Shown one piece after another: positions 26,432 to 36,753 of a stretch of 64,000 nt of DNA. The position numbers and the translations under genes are program-made. Position 1 is the stretch's first letter. The number at the start of each line of letters is the position of its first letter. Source of the DNA: Ascidiimonas sp046199005 (GTDB taxonomy: Bacteria > Bacteroidota > Bacteroidia > Flavobacteriales > Flavobacteriaceae); NCBI GenBank assembly GCA_046199005.1, contig CP176050.1, forward strand, positions 1,984,001 through 2,048,000, read 5' to 3'. The notes under the pieces were generated by a model. The model was not told the origin of the DNA, did no database searches, and worked only from the letters and a program-made list of their open reading frames with translations.

Positions 26432-28729
26432 ATGAAACAAATTTTTCAAGGATTAAGAACAGTTGCCGTACTTATTTTAGCATTAGCCTATGTAGGGTGC
26501 GAAGACGACGATGTGGTATTACCTCAGATAGAAGCGGGTTTTACGCAAACTATCAATCAGGATACGGGAACCGTAACCTTCATTAATACCTCTGCGAATG
26601 CAGATAGTTACGAATGGGATTTTGGAGATGGCACAACCTCTACCGAGATCAATCCTATTAAAAGCTTTGAAAATGGCACTTACACCGTAGTTTTAAATGC
26701 GAGTAATAGTGCGGGAGCTACCAGTAGTTTTGAAGATATGATTACGATAAGTATTCCGGAAGCTGTCACCTTTCCGATTACATTTGATAATCCTCAGGTG
26801 TCTTATGAGGCTAATGCATTTAATGGTGCAAGCTTTAGTGTAGTTCAGAATCCAGACCCTTCAGGTTCTAACCCTGATAGCTCTAACGTAGGTGAGATTA
26901 CCAATATTGGAGCGGCTTTTGAAGGTTTCTCCTTTGAGTTGGGTACTCCTATAGATCTTTCCACGAATAAAACCGTTCAGATGGATTTCTGGTCTACCTC
27001 AGCCATAAGTGTTTTAATGAAACTGGAAGGTGGTACAAGTGCCGATATTGAAGTTACGGCTAACCATGGCGGTACAGGTTGGGAAAAGATGTACATTACA
27101 TTTAATTCGGATAGTAGTTATTCAGTTTTTACACTCTTTGTAGATGGTCCAGGTTCCACATCGGGTACATTTTACATAGATAATGTGGTACAGATCAATA
27201 CAGCAGATATTCCATGTACCGATACCGAGTTAGTCATTCCAATGGATTTTGACTGTGAGAGTATTGATTATGCGACAAAAATTGTAGGTAATGTGAGTTT
27301 TACAGTGGTAGATAATCCAGAGCAATCAGGTATCAATAGCGAAGCTACCAAAGTGGGGCAGATCACCAATGTTGGAGCTAACTTTGAAAATGCATTCTTT
27401 AATTTAGACGTTCCGATAGACTTTGCTACCGATAAAGGTGTAAAGGTGAAGATCTTTTCTACTCAGGCATTACCAATGCTTTTGAAGTTTGAAGACGGTA
27501 CAGAAGCACCTACCGAAGATACCCAAAGTCATACAGGATCTGGTTGGGAAGAGTTAACTTTTACATTGAATTCTTCAGGTTCTTATAATGATATGGTATT
27601 ATTTGTGGACGGCCCCGGAACTGCTGCAGGTACTTTCTATGTAGACGACTTTGAGCAGGTCGCAGGTGATGTGGGTACTCCCTGTACGCCTGAAACCGCA
27701 GAAAATATAGATCCTGCTAATGGAGATCTTAACTGGACATTCCTTACAAATAACGACGATACTACCTTTGATGCTTTTGGGAACACTGCTGGTGAGATCG
27801 TTGATAATCCGATAATCGATGCAGTGAATCCAAGTTGTAAAGTACAGCAATTTATCAAATCATCTAACTGTCAGACATTCGCAGGTTTGGGAACAGAACT
27901 TGCAACTGCACTAGACTTCACGAACGCAGCTACAAACAAGGTGTTTACTATGAAAGTACTGGCTGAAAATCAGGTGACTGATGTAACCTTAAGATTAGAA
28001 CGTTTACCCTTCCCCGATACGGATCCTGCGGTAGACAGGGTTGCAAATATTACTCAGGTAGGTGAATGGCAAGAGCTAACATTTGATTTTTCAGATGTTA
28101 ATACAGGAACTTATAAGAGTATGATTATTTACTTTGAAAGAAATCAACCTTGTGATGGAGACATCTATTATTTTGACGACATCAAGCAAGTTGCCGGAAC
28201 TGGCGGCGGCGGCGGTGGCGGTGGCGGAGCCACAGCGGGTATCGCTCAGAACGGAGACTTCGAAACCGGTGACTTTACCGGATGGGAAGTATTTGAAAAT
28301 GGAGGTTCCATCACTATTGACAATGTAGAGAATAATGGAGGTTCTTTCTCAGGAAAGATAGTAGCCACTGGAAGTTCTGCAGCAGGAAGTAATGCCACCT
28401 TAAAACAAGAGCGTAAAGGTGCAGGTTCTGTAAGTGCTGGAGATACGGTAGAGATCAAGTTCGATTATCTCGGTGGGGCAACCGCTCCGGGCTCTGTGAT
28501 CAATATTCAAATTTTTGGAGAAGTTGATGCTGGAGGTGTATCTTTTGTAGAAAATGCTCCGGCTCCTACATTTTCCGATTCGTGGGCATCCTACACCTAT
28601 ACATTTACAGTTCCTTCGGGGGCCGATGTAAGCGGCGGAATTACCTTGCAGTTTAATTCGCCATGTGGTGCAGTAGATGGCTGTACGTCCACGCTTAATC
28701 TAGATAATGTTGAGATCAACGTTAATTAA
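26432..28729 (+). CDS. Multi-module PKD/CBM-like surface lipoprotein
   Basis: 765 residues. Lipoprotein signal ending A-Y-V-G-C followed by E-D-D-D, a strong surface-export pattern. A PKD module (about 35-110, Y-E-W-D-F-G-D-G) is followed by three related beta-sandwich modules of 140-150 residues; the first two are clear duplicates (T-S-G-T-F-Y-I-D-N and A-A-G-T-F-Y-V-D-D at matching places) and the third is more distant, with extra Cys. A nine-Gly linker leads to a fourth module starting N-G-D-F-E-T-G-D-F-T-G-W, typical of CBM4/9/16-like folds. No catalytic motif. Probable laminarin-binding protein with several sites for long chains. Last of four surface genes before an intercistronic hairpin. 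Confidence 0.72.
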   Translation: MKQIFQGLRTVAVLILALAYVGCEDDDVVLPQIEAGFTQTINQDTGTVTFINTSANADSYEWDFGDGTTSTEINPIKSFENGTYTVVLNASNSAGATSSFEDMITISIPEAVTFPITFDNPQVSYEANAFNGASFSVVQNPDPSGSNPDSSNVGEITNIGAAFEGFSFELGTPIDLSTNKTVQMDFWSTSAISVLMKLEGGTSADIEVTANHGGTGWEKMYITFNSDSSYSVFTLFVDGPGSTSGTFYIDNVVQINTADIPCTDTELVIPMDFDCESIDYATKIVGNVSFTVVDNPEQSGINSEATKVGQITNVGANFENAFFNLDVPIDFATDKGVKVKIFSTQALPMLLKFEDGTEAPTEDTQSHTGSGWEELTFTLNSSGSYNDMVLFVDGPGTAAGTFYVDDFEQVAGDVGTPCTPETAENIDPANGDLNWTFLTNNDDTTFDAFGNTAGEIVDNPIIDAVNPSCKVQQFIKSSNCQTFAGLGTELATALDFTNAATNKVFTMKVLAENQVTDVTLRLERLPFPDTDPAVDRVANITQVGEWQELTFDFSDVNTGTYKSMIIYFERNQPCDGDIYYFDDIKQVAGTGGGGGGGGGATAGIAQNGDFETGDFTGWEVFENGGSITIDNVENNGGSFSGKIVATGSSAAGSNATLKQERKGAGSVSAGDTVEIKFDYLGGATAPGSVINIQIFGEVDAGGVSFVENAPAPTFSDSWASYTYTFTVPSGADVSGGITLQFNSPCGAVDGCTSTLNLDNVEINVN
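28202..28228 (+). repeat. GGC/GGT tract encoding nine consecutive glycines
   Basis: Nine Gly codons, mostly GGC, in the linker before the final CBM-like module. A G/C-rich microsatellite in an A/T-rich genome, prone to length change in steps of one residue. Confidence 0.85.
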
Positions 28730-28755
28730 AACAAGGATATAAATAAATACTCCTG

Positions 28756-28783
28756 ATACGGTCTTTAATCTTAAAGACCGTAT
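28756..28783 (+). promoter_or_regulatory. Strong intercistronic hairpin inside the beta-glucan operon
   Basis: Perfect 13-base arms (28756-28768 and 28771-28783) with a two-base drawn loop (four or more bases in practice). No T run follows, so it is not a standard terminator on either strand. It separates the four exported proteins from the cytoplasmic phosphorylase and may stabilise the upstream mRNA 3' end or reduce read-through. Confidence 0.6.
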
Positions 28784-28823
28784 TAGGTATCTAATAGATT
28801 TGATAATTATAAGGTTTCTTTAA

Positions 28824-31800
28824 ATGAAAAAAGATACAGCAGCTCAGGAAGTGCGTATGGAACAAGTGGTTATTGCCAATGAATCATATTTCAAAATAGC
28901 GAATAGCGATGCCATGCGGCCTTTTTTCATGAGTATCATAAGCGATTCTAATCATTGGATGTTTATCTCAAGTAATGGTGGTTTAACCGCAGGAAGGAAA
29001 AATGCCGAACACTCACTGTTTCCCTATTATACTGATGATAAAATTACGGAGTCTGCTGAAATCACAGGTAGTAAGACTATATTTCACGTTGAGAAAGACG
29101 GTTCAGCCGTGATATGGGAACCTTTCTCGATTAGAAGCGAACTGAGTTTTAATACCACCAGAAACCTATATAAAAACGAATATGGTAATAAAATAATTTT
29201 TGAAGAGATCAATCATGATTTAGAGTTGATTTTTAGATACCAGTGGTGTTCAAGTAATATTTTTGGTTTTGTTAGAAAATCCACTCTTATCAATCAGGCG
29301 ACCAAAGAGGTAAGAGTCTCCCTTATAGACGGAATTCAGAATATCGTACCTCAAGGGGTAGGAAGTGCGTTGCAGAACCAAAGCAGTAATTTAGTAGATG
29401 CTTACAAAAGAAACGAACTGGTTAAAGAAGCGGGAGTGGGTATCTATGCACTTAGTGCAATCATTGTAGATAAGGCAGAACCAAGTGAAGCTCTCAAAGC
29501 TAATATCGTATGGTCTTTGGGCCTCGATAATCCTAAATACTTGCTTTCTTCTCTTCAGCTTAAAAAATTCAGAAATCACGAAGAAATTTCAGAAGAAACC
29601 GACGTAAAGGCAGAAAAAGGCGCTTATTTTCTCAATCATCAAGCCAAATTAGCAGCATCTGAAAATAAGGAATGGATCATCGTAGCGAACGTAAATCAGG
29701 ATCATAGTGCCATTATTGATATAATAGATAGTATTAGAAAAGATAAAGATCTTTATAGAAAGGTATTAAATGATATCGATTTAGGGACTCAGCGACTCAT
29801 TGCTTTGAATGCGTCCTCAGACGGTTTACAACAAACCAAAGACGTGTTGCGAGACACAAGACATTTTTCGAACACTTTGTTCAACATCATGCGAGGCGGT
29901 ATTTTTGATAATAATTATCAAATTGAAAAATGGGATTTCAAGAATTACCTGAAGAATGCAAACCAACCTGTTTTCAATGCTTTTAAACAAAATATTGAGC
30001 AGTTGCCGGAGACTTTTACGCTTTCTGAGCTCAAGGAAGTTGCTTTTTCAAATAAGAATCCAAATTTCACAAGACTTTGCCTGGAATACTTACCGCTAAA
30101 ATTCAGTAGAAGACACGGTGACCCAAGTCGCCCCTGGAATATTTTTTCAATAAATACTCGAAGCGAAATAGACGGCTCAAAAATTCTGGACTATCAGGGT
30201 AACTGGAGAGATATTTTTCAAAACTGGGAAGCACTTTCGCTTTCCTATCCTGAGTTTTTAGAAGCAATGATCCATAAATTCTTGAATGCAACTACCTTTG
30301 ATGGATATAATCCGTATCGTGTAACTAAAGATGGGTTTGATTGGGAAACTATAGAACCCGATAACCCCTGGTCGTATATTGGGTACTGGGGAGACCATCA
30401 GATTATCTATTTGCTGAAATTTTTAGAACTTATTGAAAAGTTCAAACCAGGAAAGCTTGAAGAATATTTTACAGAAGAACTTTTTGTATATGCAAATGTG
30501 CCATATAGAATAAAGGTTTACGAAGAATTGCTTAAGAACCCTAAAGATACCATAGAATTTGATGAGGAACTGGATTCACAAATTCGTGAAATGCGAGAGA
30601 CCATTGGTGCAGATAGTGCGCTTAAGAAAGATAGCTCCGGTAACATCTATCAAGTAAACTTTATCGAAAAAATACTGGCGACCGTTTTAGCGAAACTATC
30701 TAATTTTATTCCTGAAGGCGGTATTTGGATGAATACGCAGCGTCCCGAATGGAACGATGCTAACAATGCACTTGTAGGGAACGGAGTCTCTATGGTAACA
30801 CTCTACTACCTAAGACGTTTTCTTCACTTTTTTGATAATATTCTTGGCAATGCTTCTGCAGAAGAAGTTAAAATATCTGCTGCACTGGAAACCTTTTATA
30901 AAAAGGTGCTTAGTACCTTTAAAGATCACAAGCATTTGCTTGATGGAAAAATAGCCGACGAAGATCGTAAAAAAGTACTTGACGGCTTAGGAAAGGCAGG
31001 AAGTGACTATAGGATGACTATTTATTCAGGATCATTTTCAGGTGAGAAAAAAATGATCAGTTTAAAAGGCCTTAGTGATTTTGTGAAGCTCACTTGTTCG
31101 TATTTAGAACATACCATTGACGCTAATAAGCGCGACGATCATATGTACCACGCATACAATCTCATGACAGTCAAAGACAATAATGCCATACAGATCTCTT
31201 ATCTTGATGAGATGCTGGAAGGTCAGGTAGCTGTATTAAGTTCAGGCTATCTTTCTGCCGAAGAATGTATGCATTTACTCAATGGTCTTAAAAACAGTGA
31301 ACTGTTCAGAGAAGATCAATATAGTTATCTATTATACCCTAATAAAAAGTTGCCTGGCTTCCTTGAAAAAAACACCATTCCAAAAGAAACTGTAGAAAAT
31401 GTTACTTTATTTAAACGATTGCTTAAAGATGGCGATACAAGCATCATTAATAAAGATAGCAGGGATCATTATCATTTCAACGGTAATTTCAATAATGCCA
31501 ACAGTCTTAAAACTGCTTTATTGAATTTAGACGATTCTTTGTATGGCGAATTAAGAGAAAAAGAGACCTCCAAAATACTGGGGATCTTCGAAGAAGTTTT
31601 TAATCATAAGGCCTTTACAGGAAGATCGGGTACTTTTTATGGATACGAAGGATTAGGCTCTATCTATTGGCATATGGTTTCTAAATTACAGCTAGCGGTG
31701 CAGGAGTGTAGCTTACGAGCTATATTTGAGAATAGTGACAGGAAGATCACAGGAAAGCTACTGGAACACTATTATGAAATAAATGAAGGTATTGGCGTAC

Positions 31801-32282
31801 ATAAATCTCCGTCACTGTACGGAGCCTTTCCTACGGACCCTTACTCTCATACACCTTCAGGCAAGGGAGCACAGCAACCAGGGATGACAGGTCAGGTTAA
31901 GGAAGATATCTTGAGTAGATTTGGTGAACTCGGGGTATTTGTCGAAGAAGGAAGTTTGTTTTTTGATCCTTGCTTATTGCGAAGTAATGAATTTTTAAAA
32001 GAGTCCCGGACTTTCAATTATGTAGACATTCATTTTAATTCTAAAAGCCTGAAATTACCTGTAAATTCGCTTTGCTTTACGTATTGTCAGGTCCCCGTCA
32101 TTTATACCTTGGGCGATGAAGATAAAACCGAAGTCTTTTATAATGATGGTAACAAACAACTGTCTCATAGCTTGCGCCTGGATCAAAAAACAAGTGCACA
32201 GTTATTTACCAGAAGCGGACTCATTTCGCATCTAAATGTGCATCTGACTATTGACAAAATCAACCAAACCCCAGACAGGTAA
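28824..32282 (+). CDS. GH149-type beta-1,3-oligoglucan phosphorylase (GH94/149/161 group)
   Basis: 1152 residues, no signal peptide: cytoplasmic. The N-terminal half is beta-rich, as in GH94-like enzymes (F-F-M-S-I-I-S-D and S-S-N-G-G-L-T-A-G-R). The (alpha/alpha)6 part carries P-E-W-N-D-A-N-N-A with Asp645 as the likely general acid, matching D-W-N-D in cellobiose phosphorylases. The length is far above GH94 (about 800) and fits GH149, with GH161 the alternative. Such enzymes split beta-1,3-gluco-oligosaccharides with phosphate to give glucose 1-phosphate. In this operon it would process oligosaccharides brought in by the MFS symporter. Confidence 0.7.
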   Translation: MKKDTAAQEVRMEQVVIANESYFKIANSDAMRPFFMSIISDSNHWMFISSNGGLTAGRKNAEHSLFPYYTDDKITESAEITGSKTIFHVEKDGSAVIWEPFSIRSELSFNTTRNLYKNEYGNKIIFEEINHDLELIFRYQWCSSNIFGFVRKSTLINQATKEVRVSLIDGIQNIVPQGVGSALQNQSSNLVDAYKRNELVKEAGVGIYALSAIIVDKAEPSEALKANIVWSLGLDNPKYLLSSLQLKKFRNHEEISEETDVKAEKGAYFLNHQAKLAASENKEWIIVANVNQDHSAIIDIIDSIRKDKDLYRKVLNDIDLGTQRLIALNASSDGLQQTKDVLRDTRHFSNTLFNIMRGGIFDNNYQIEKWDFKNYLKNANQPVFNAFKQNIEQLPETFTLSELKEVAFSNKNPNFTRLCLEYLPLKFSRRHGDPSRPWNIFSINTRSEIDGSKILDYQGNWRDIFQNWEALSLSYPEFLEAMIHKFLNATTFDGYNPYRVTKDGFDWETIEPDNPWSYIGYWGDHQIIYLLKFLELIEKFKPGKLEEYFTEELFVYANVPYRIKVYEELLKNPKDTIEFDEELDSQIREMRETIGADSALKKDSSGNIYQVNFIEKILATVLAKLSNFIPEGGIWMNTQRPEWNDANNALVGNGVSMVTLYYLRRFLHFFDNILGNASAEEVKISAALETFYKKVLSTFKDHKHLLDGKIADEDRKKVLDGLGKAGSDYRMTIYSGSFSGEKKMISLKGLSDFVKLTCSYLEHTIDANKRDDHMYHAYNLMTVKDNNAIQISYLDEMLEGQVAVLSSGYLSAEECMHLLNGLKNSELFREDQYSYLLYPNKKLPGFLEKNTIPKETVENVTLFKRLLKDGDTSIINKDSRDHYHFNGNFNNANSLKTALLNLDDSLYGELREKETSKILGIFEEVFNHKAFTGRSGTFYGYEGLGSIYWHMVSKLQLAVQECSLRAIFENSDRKITGKLLEHYYEINEGIGVHKSPSLYGAFPTDPYSHTPSGKGAQQPGMTGQVKEDILSRFGELGVFVEEGSLFFDPCLLRSNEFLKESRTFNYVDIHFNSKSLKLPVNSLCFTYCQVPVIYTLGDEDKTEVFYNDGNKQLSHSLRLDQKTSAQLFTRSGLISHLNVHLTIDKINQTPDR

Positions 32283-32297
32283 AAAATAGCTACGCGT

Positions 32298-33611
32298 ATG
32301 TTTAAAAAGTATAAATTAGGGAGATATTTAAAAATATTAACACAGCTCTTCTGTTTATGTTTGATAATCAGTGCGTGTAATCAGCCTAAAAAAGAAAAAA
32401 AAGAAATTCAGAAAGAAAAGCAAAAAGAAGTGACAGCCAAAGACATACTAGGGAACAAAAATTACCTCGCCATTTCTTACGGTGGATATAGAGAAAAAAC
32501 AAGAGATGTACAACCTACGGTTCCACAACTTAAGGCAGACATGAAAATATTAGCAGCTATGGGTGTTAAGATCTTGCGCACGTACAATGTACAGTTGGCT
32601 CAGGCTTCAAATATTTTAAGAGCTATAAAAGAATTAAAAGAGACTGACCCTGATTTTGAAATGTATGTTATGCTAGGTGCATGGATCGATTGCAAAAATG
32701 CCTGGACAGGTCAGGAACCTGATCATAATGTGGAAAGTGAAGCCAACGCCGATGAGATCGCAAGAGCGGTTGCGCTGGCCAACCAATATCCGGATATCGT
32801 GAAGGTACTGGCTGTAGGCAATGAGGCAATGGTAAAATGGGCAACAAGTTACTTTGTACAACCCGGAGTGATCTTAAAATGGGTAACGTATCTTCAGGAT
32901 CTAAAAAAACAAGGAAAGCTTCCGGAAGCACTATGGATTACCAGTTCTGACGATTTTTCGTCCTGGGGGGGAGGGGATCCTTCCTATCATACTGAAGATC
33001 TTGAAAAACTCATGAAAGCAGTAGATTATGTTTCCATGCACACGTATCCATATCACAATTCGCATTACAACCCTGAGTTTTGGGGAGTACCAGAATCGGA
33101 TAAGGATCTTTCGGATATCGAAAAGATCGATGCAGCTATGTTGCGTGCAAAAAACTTTGCGAAAGCTCAGTATGACAGTGTATCCAATTACATGAAAAGT
33201 TTAGGTATCAACAAACCAGTTCATATTGGTGAAACAGGTTGGGCGACCGTGTCAAATGGTCACTACGGGCCTAATGGTTCCAGAGCTACCGATGAATATA
33301 AACAAGGGCTGTATTACAAGCACATGCGGGAATGGACAAATAAAGAAGGTATCTCTTGCTTTTATTTTGAAGCATTTGATGAACCCTGGAAAGATGCACA
33401 TAATCCCAAAGGTTCAGAAAATCACTTTGGCTTATTTACCGTAGATGGTAAAGCTAAATATCCTCTTTGGAATTTAGTAGATAATGGTATTTTCGATGGT
33501 CTTACGCGTGATGGAAACGTCATCACCAAGACGTACGACGGTGACAAACAGGCTTTGTTAGAAGATGTTTTAGTGCCACCAGCTTTACATGAAATTATGC
33601 AGAGACACTAG
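32298..33611 (+). CDS. GH17 beta-1,3-glucanase lipoprotein
   Basis: 437 residues. Lipoprotein signal ending I-I-S-A-C, then N-Q-P-K-K-E-K-K, a lysine-rich segment unlike the acidic surface signal of the GH16 protein, so an inner-facing (periplasmic) location is likely. The GH17 TIM barrel has Glu176 in A-V-G-N-E-A as acid/base and Glu312 in I-G-E-T-G-W as nucleophile, with M-H-T-Y-P-Y and A-F-D-E-P-W also present. It should cut beta-1,3-glucan oligosaccharides. Spacing of 15 bases after the phosphorylase and 22 before GH30 supports one transcript. Confidence 0.9.
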   Translation: MFKKYKLGRYLKILTQLFCLCLIISACNQPKKEKKEIQKEKQKEVTAKDILGNKNYLAISYGGYREKTRDVQPTVPQLKADMKILAAMGVKILRTYNVQLAQASNILRAIKELKETDPDFEMYVMLGAWIDCKNAWTGQEPDHNVESEANADEIARAVALANQYPDIVKVLAVGNEAMVKWATSYFVQPGVILKWVTYLQDLKKQGKLPEALWITSSDDFSSWGGGDPSYHTEDLEKLMKAVDYVSMHTYPYHNSHYNPEFWGVPESDKDLSDIEKIDAAMLRAKNFAKAQYDSVSNYMKSLGINKPVHIGETGWATVSNGHYGPNGSRATDEYKQGLYYKHMREWTNKEGISCFYFEAFDEPWKDAHNPKGSENHFGLFTVDGKAKYPLWNLVDNGIFDGLTRDGNVITKTYDGDKQALLEDVLVPPALHEIMQRH

Positions 33612-33633
33612 GTTATAGTTTAATTTTTGTCGT

Positions 33634-35145
33634 ATGAGATCTCTTGATTTTTATATCCTTATAATCTTAAGTTTGATGATAGCAAGCTGTGAAAAAAGTC
33701 CTGAAGTTTTAAGTGTCACGGTTTATGAAACCTCGGCTTCGGGTAACAAGCTTACAGAATTAAGTAAATTTCCCCCGCTTGAAAATACAGTTGAGATCCA
33801 AATTAAGCCAGAACAAAAATTTCAAACTATCACTGGTTTTGGTGGTTCATTTACAGAAGCCTCAGCGTCTTTGTTAAATCAATTGAGTAAAAAGAATCGC
33901 AATCGTATTTTAGAAGCCTATTTTGGAGATTCGGGTGCACGTTATTCCCTTACCCGAACGCATATGAATTCCTGCGACTTTTCATTGAGCAACTATTCGT
34001 ACGCTCCGGTTCCTGATGATCTTTTCTTAGAGTATTTTTCTATAGAGGAAGATCGGGACGATATTATTCCTATGATAAAAGAAGCGATGAAAATTTCATC
34101 AGAAGGATTTAAGATACTCGCCTCTCCATGGACGGCGCCTCCATGGATGAAAGACAACAAGGCATGGACTGGCGGAAAATTACTTCCGGAGTATTACAAT
34201 ACCTGGGCTCTTTTCTTTTCTAAATATGCAGAAGCCTATAAGTCTGAAGGAATTGATATCTGGGGTTTCACCGTTGAAAATGAACCATTGGGGAACGACA
34301 GTAATTGGGAGAGTATGCATTTTACAGCAGAAGAAATGACCTACTTCGTAGAAAAATTTCTAGGCCCAAGATTGGAGTCAGATGAATTATCCCACTTAAA
34401 AATTCTCGGCTACGATCAGAATAGAGAACATTTAAAGCATTGGGTAGACGTGATGTATAAAGACGAAGCGAGTGCTAAGTATTTTGATGGTACTGCCATT
34501 CATTGGTATGCCAGTACTTATGAGGTTTTTCCTGAAGCATTGCAGTATGCACACCAAAAAGCCCCAGAGAAGCACCTCATTCAGTCAGAAGCCTGTGTTG
34601 ATGCAGAAGTACCAAAATGGAAGGATGATGCATGGTATTGGTCTAAAGAAGCCACGGACTGGGGCTGGGATTGGGCACCAGAGGCAGACAAGAAGTATCA
34701 TCCAAAATATGTGCCTGTTTACAGGTATGCAAGAGATATCATAGGCTGTTTAAACAATTGGGTAGATGGCTGGATAGACTGGAATATGGTTTTAAATCGC
34801 CAAGGCGGGCCCAATTGGTTTAAGAACTGGTGTGTGGCTCCTGTCATCGTAGATCCGGAAAAAGATGAGGTATATTTTACACCCTTGTATTATACGATGG
34901 CACATTTTAGCAAATTTATAAGGCCTGGTGCCAGAAGAATAGGTTTTGAAATGAAAGATGATGCCTTATTGGTGACTGCTGCTCAAAATCTCGACGGATC
35001 TATTGTGGTTATCATATTCAATCACAACTCAGAATCAAGAAACATAAAGCTCTCCCTTGCGGAAAGTCATAAGGATATCAAGATAGATGCGCAGGCATTG
35101 CAAACCATTGTAATTCCATCATCAAAAACAACCAGCATTAACTAA
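33634..35145 (+). CDS. GH30 beta-glucosidase/beta-1,6-glucanase lipoprotein
   Basis: 503 residues. Lipoprotein signal ending M-I-A-S-C followed by E-K-S-P. The GH30 fold shows G-F-G-G-S-F-T-E near the start, S-P-W-T-A-P-P-W-M, acid/base Glu217 in V-E-N-E-P and nucleophile Glu319 in Q-S-E-A-C, and a C-terminal beta domain. In flavobacterial laminarin loci, GH30 enzymes remove the beta-1,6-linked glucose branches so that GH17 can act on the backbone; this role is by analogy. Probably periplasmic. Confidence 0.9.
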   Translation: MRSLDFYILIILSLMIASCEKSPEVLSVTVYETSASGNKLTELSKFPPLENTVEIQIKPEQKFQTITGFGGSFTEASASLLNQLSKKNRNRILEAYFGDSGARYSLTRTHMNSCDFSLSNYSYAPVPDDLFLEYFSIEEDRDDIIPMIKEAMKISSEGFKILASPWTAPPWMKDNKAWTGGKLLPEYYNTWALFFSKYAEAYKSEGIDIWGFTVENEPLGNDSNWESMHFTAEEMTYFVEKFLGPRLESDELSHLKILGYDQNREHLKHWVDVMYKDEASAKYFDGTAIHWYASTYEVFPEALQYAHQKAPEKHLIQSEACVDAEVPKWKDDAWYWSKEATDWGWDWAPEADKKYHPKYVPVYRYARDIIGCLNNWVDGWIDWNMVLNRQGGPNWFKNWCVAPVIVDPEKDEVYFTPLYYTMAHFSKFIRPGARRIGFEMKDDALLVTAAQNLDGSIVVIIFNHNSESRNIKLSLAESHKDIKIDAQALQTIVIPSSKTTSIN

Positions 35146-35159
35146 CAAAAATATTTAGT

Positions 35160-36725
35160 ATGTCTCAATTTAGCACGGTCTCTAAAGATAAGGTCCCCAT
35201 GGGGCAAAAAGCTGCGTTTGGCGCAGGACATTTTATACTGAACATTCTTCCGGGTACGCTTGGGGTTTTCATTCAGTTTTTCTTATTGACCGCATGGGGT
35301 GTAGATCCGCTATGGGCTGGATTGTTGGGAGGCTTGCCGCGTATCTTTGATTCGATTACAGATCCTATCATGGGATTTATTTCAGACAATACAAAATCTC
35401 GTTGGGGCCGAAGAAGACCGTATATATTTCTTGGTGCCATTATAAGCGGGATACTGTTTTTCCTGATGTGGCAGCTAGATGATAATGCTTCACAGTCTTA
35501 TATTATTTGGCATGTGATGATTCTTCAGATCTTATTTTTGGTGGGAAATACGATGTTTGCAACTCCTTTAGTAGGGTTGGGTTACGAAATGACCTCAGAT
35601 TATAACGAGCGAACGCGATTAATGAGTTATGCCAACAGTATGGGGCAAATAGCCTGGATGATCGTTCCATGGTTGTATGTGATCATTCCTGATTCTGATA
35701 CGTTTAATACACAAACGGAAGGCGTTCGAACCATGGCACTAATTGTAGGGGGGCTTTGCGTGGTTTTTGGTATTCTCCCTGCGCTGTTTTGTAAAGGAAT
35801 TGATGCATCTAACATGGAGAACCGAAAAGAGATCAATTTCAAAACCTTGTCGTCCAACCTAAAAGATCTGGTGATTGGGATTAAAGAAGTTTCTAAAAAC
35901 AAGCCCTTTATGAAATTGTGCGGCGCTACCTTCTTAGTATTTAATGGTTTTCAACTGGTAGCGGCATTCGGTGTGTTTATTATTGTTTTCTATATATATA
36001 ATGGTAGCTACGAATTAGCAGGGACCTGGCCAGCCTGGTTTAATACCATAAATGCTATGCTAACTGCTTTTCTGGTCATTCCTATAATTTCTAAAATGTC
36101 AGACAAAATAGGAAAGAAAAAAGCTTTTATCGTATCCACAGCCTTATCGATTGTAGGTTACCTCTTAAAGTGGTGGGGATTTGATAAAGAATTAAATAAT
36201 AAATTTAGTCAGACCAGTGCAGGTCAGGGATTAGACGCAGCGATTGGTTCACTTTTCGAAACGTTAAATCCTATGCTGAATAGCGTAGGCATGTCTTGGT
36301 TTCAGATTGATCCTGGCAGTCAGATTCCATGGCTTATTTTTGTGCCTATTCCCTTATTCGCTTTTGGAATGGGAGGTCTGTTTACATTAATGATGTCGAT
36401 GACGGCAGATGTCTGCGATCTGGACGAATTAAATAACGGGATGCCTCGTAAAGAAGGTACGTTTGGCGCCATTTATTGGTTAATGGTAAAGATAGGGCAG
36501 TCCATAGCTTTAGTTCTGGGTGGTTTGATCTTAAAAATAGTAGGTTTCGATCCTGGGGTTACAGAGCAAACAGTAGAGACTATGAACCGTTTGCGAATTG
36601 CAGATATCGTGGTTCCTTCGGTAACAGCGGCCTTAGCAATTTGGGTAATGTGGAAATACAGCCTGAACGAAGAACGCGCCAGAGAAATTAAAAAACAGTT
36701 GGTAGAACGAAGAGGAGAACTCTAA
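35160..36725 (+). CDS. MFS transporter of the GPH sugar:cation symporter family
   Basis: 521 residues with about 12 hydrophobic segments. The family signature is clear: D-P-L-W-A-G-L-L-G-G-L-P-R-I-F-D-S-I-T-D-P and N-T-K-S-R-W-G-R-R-R-P-Y. It lies in the inner membrane and would take glucose or short beta-glucan oligosaccharides from periplasm to cytoplasm, where the phosphorylase and the cytoplasmic GH17 act. Fourteen bases after GH30. Confidence 0.93.
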   Translation: MSQFSTVSKDKVPMGQKAAFGAGHFILNILPGTLGVFIQFFLLTAWGVDPLWAGLLGGLPRIFDSITDPIMGFISDNTKSRWGRRRPYIFLGAIISGILFFLMWQLDDNASQSYIIWHVMILQILFLVGNTMFATPLVGLGYEMTSDYNERTRLMSYANSMGQIAWMIVPWLYVIIPDSDTFNTQTEGVRTMALIVGGLCVVFGILPALFCKGIDASNMENRKEINFKTLSSNLKDLVIGIKEVSKNKPFMKLCGATFLVFNGFQLVAAFGVFIIVFYIYNGSYELAGTWPAWFNTINAMLTAFLVIPIISKMSDKIGKKKAFIVSTALSIVGYLLKWWGFDKELNNKFSQTSAGQGLDAAIGSLFETLNPMLNSVGMSWFQIDPGSQIPWLIFVPIPLFAFGMGGLFTLMMSMTADVCDLDELNNGMPRKEGTFGAIYWLMVKIGQSIALVLGGLILKIVGFDPGVTEQTVETMNRLRIADIVVPSVTAALAIWVMWKYSLNEERAREIKKQLVERRGEL

Positions 36726-36753
36726 AATAGTAATTAAATTAAAATACATCTAA

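Noticed and set aside
28756..28783. Hairpin considered as a terminator splitting the beta-glucan operon
   Set aside because: No T run on either strand follows the stem, and the gene downstream has no visible promoter; I list it as a regulatory hairpin.
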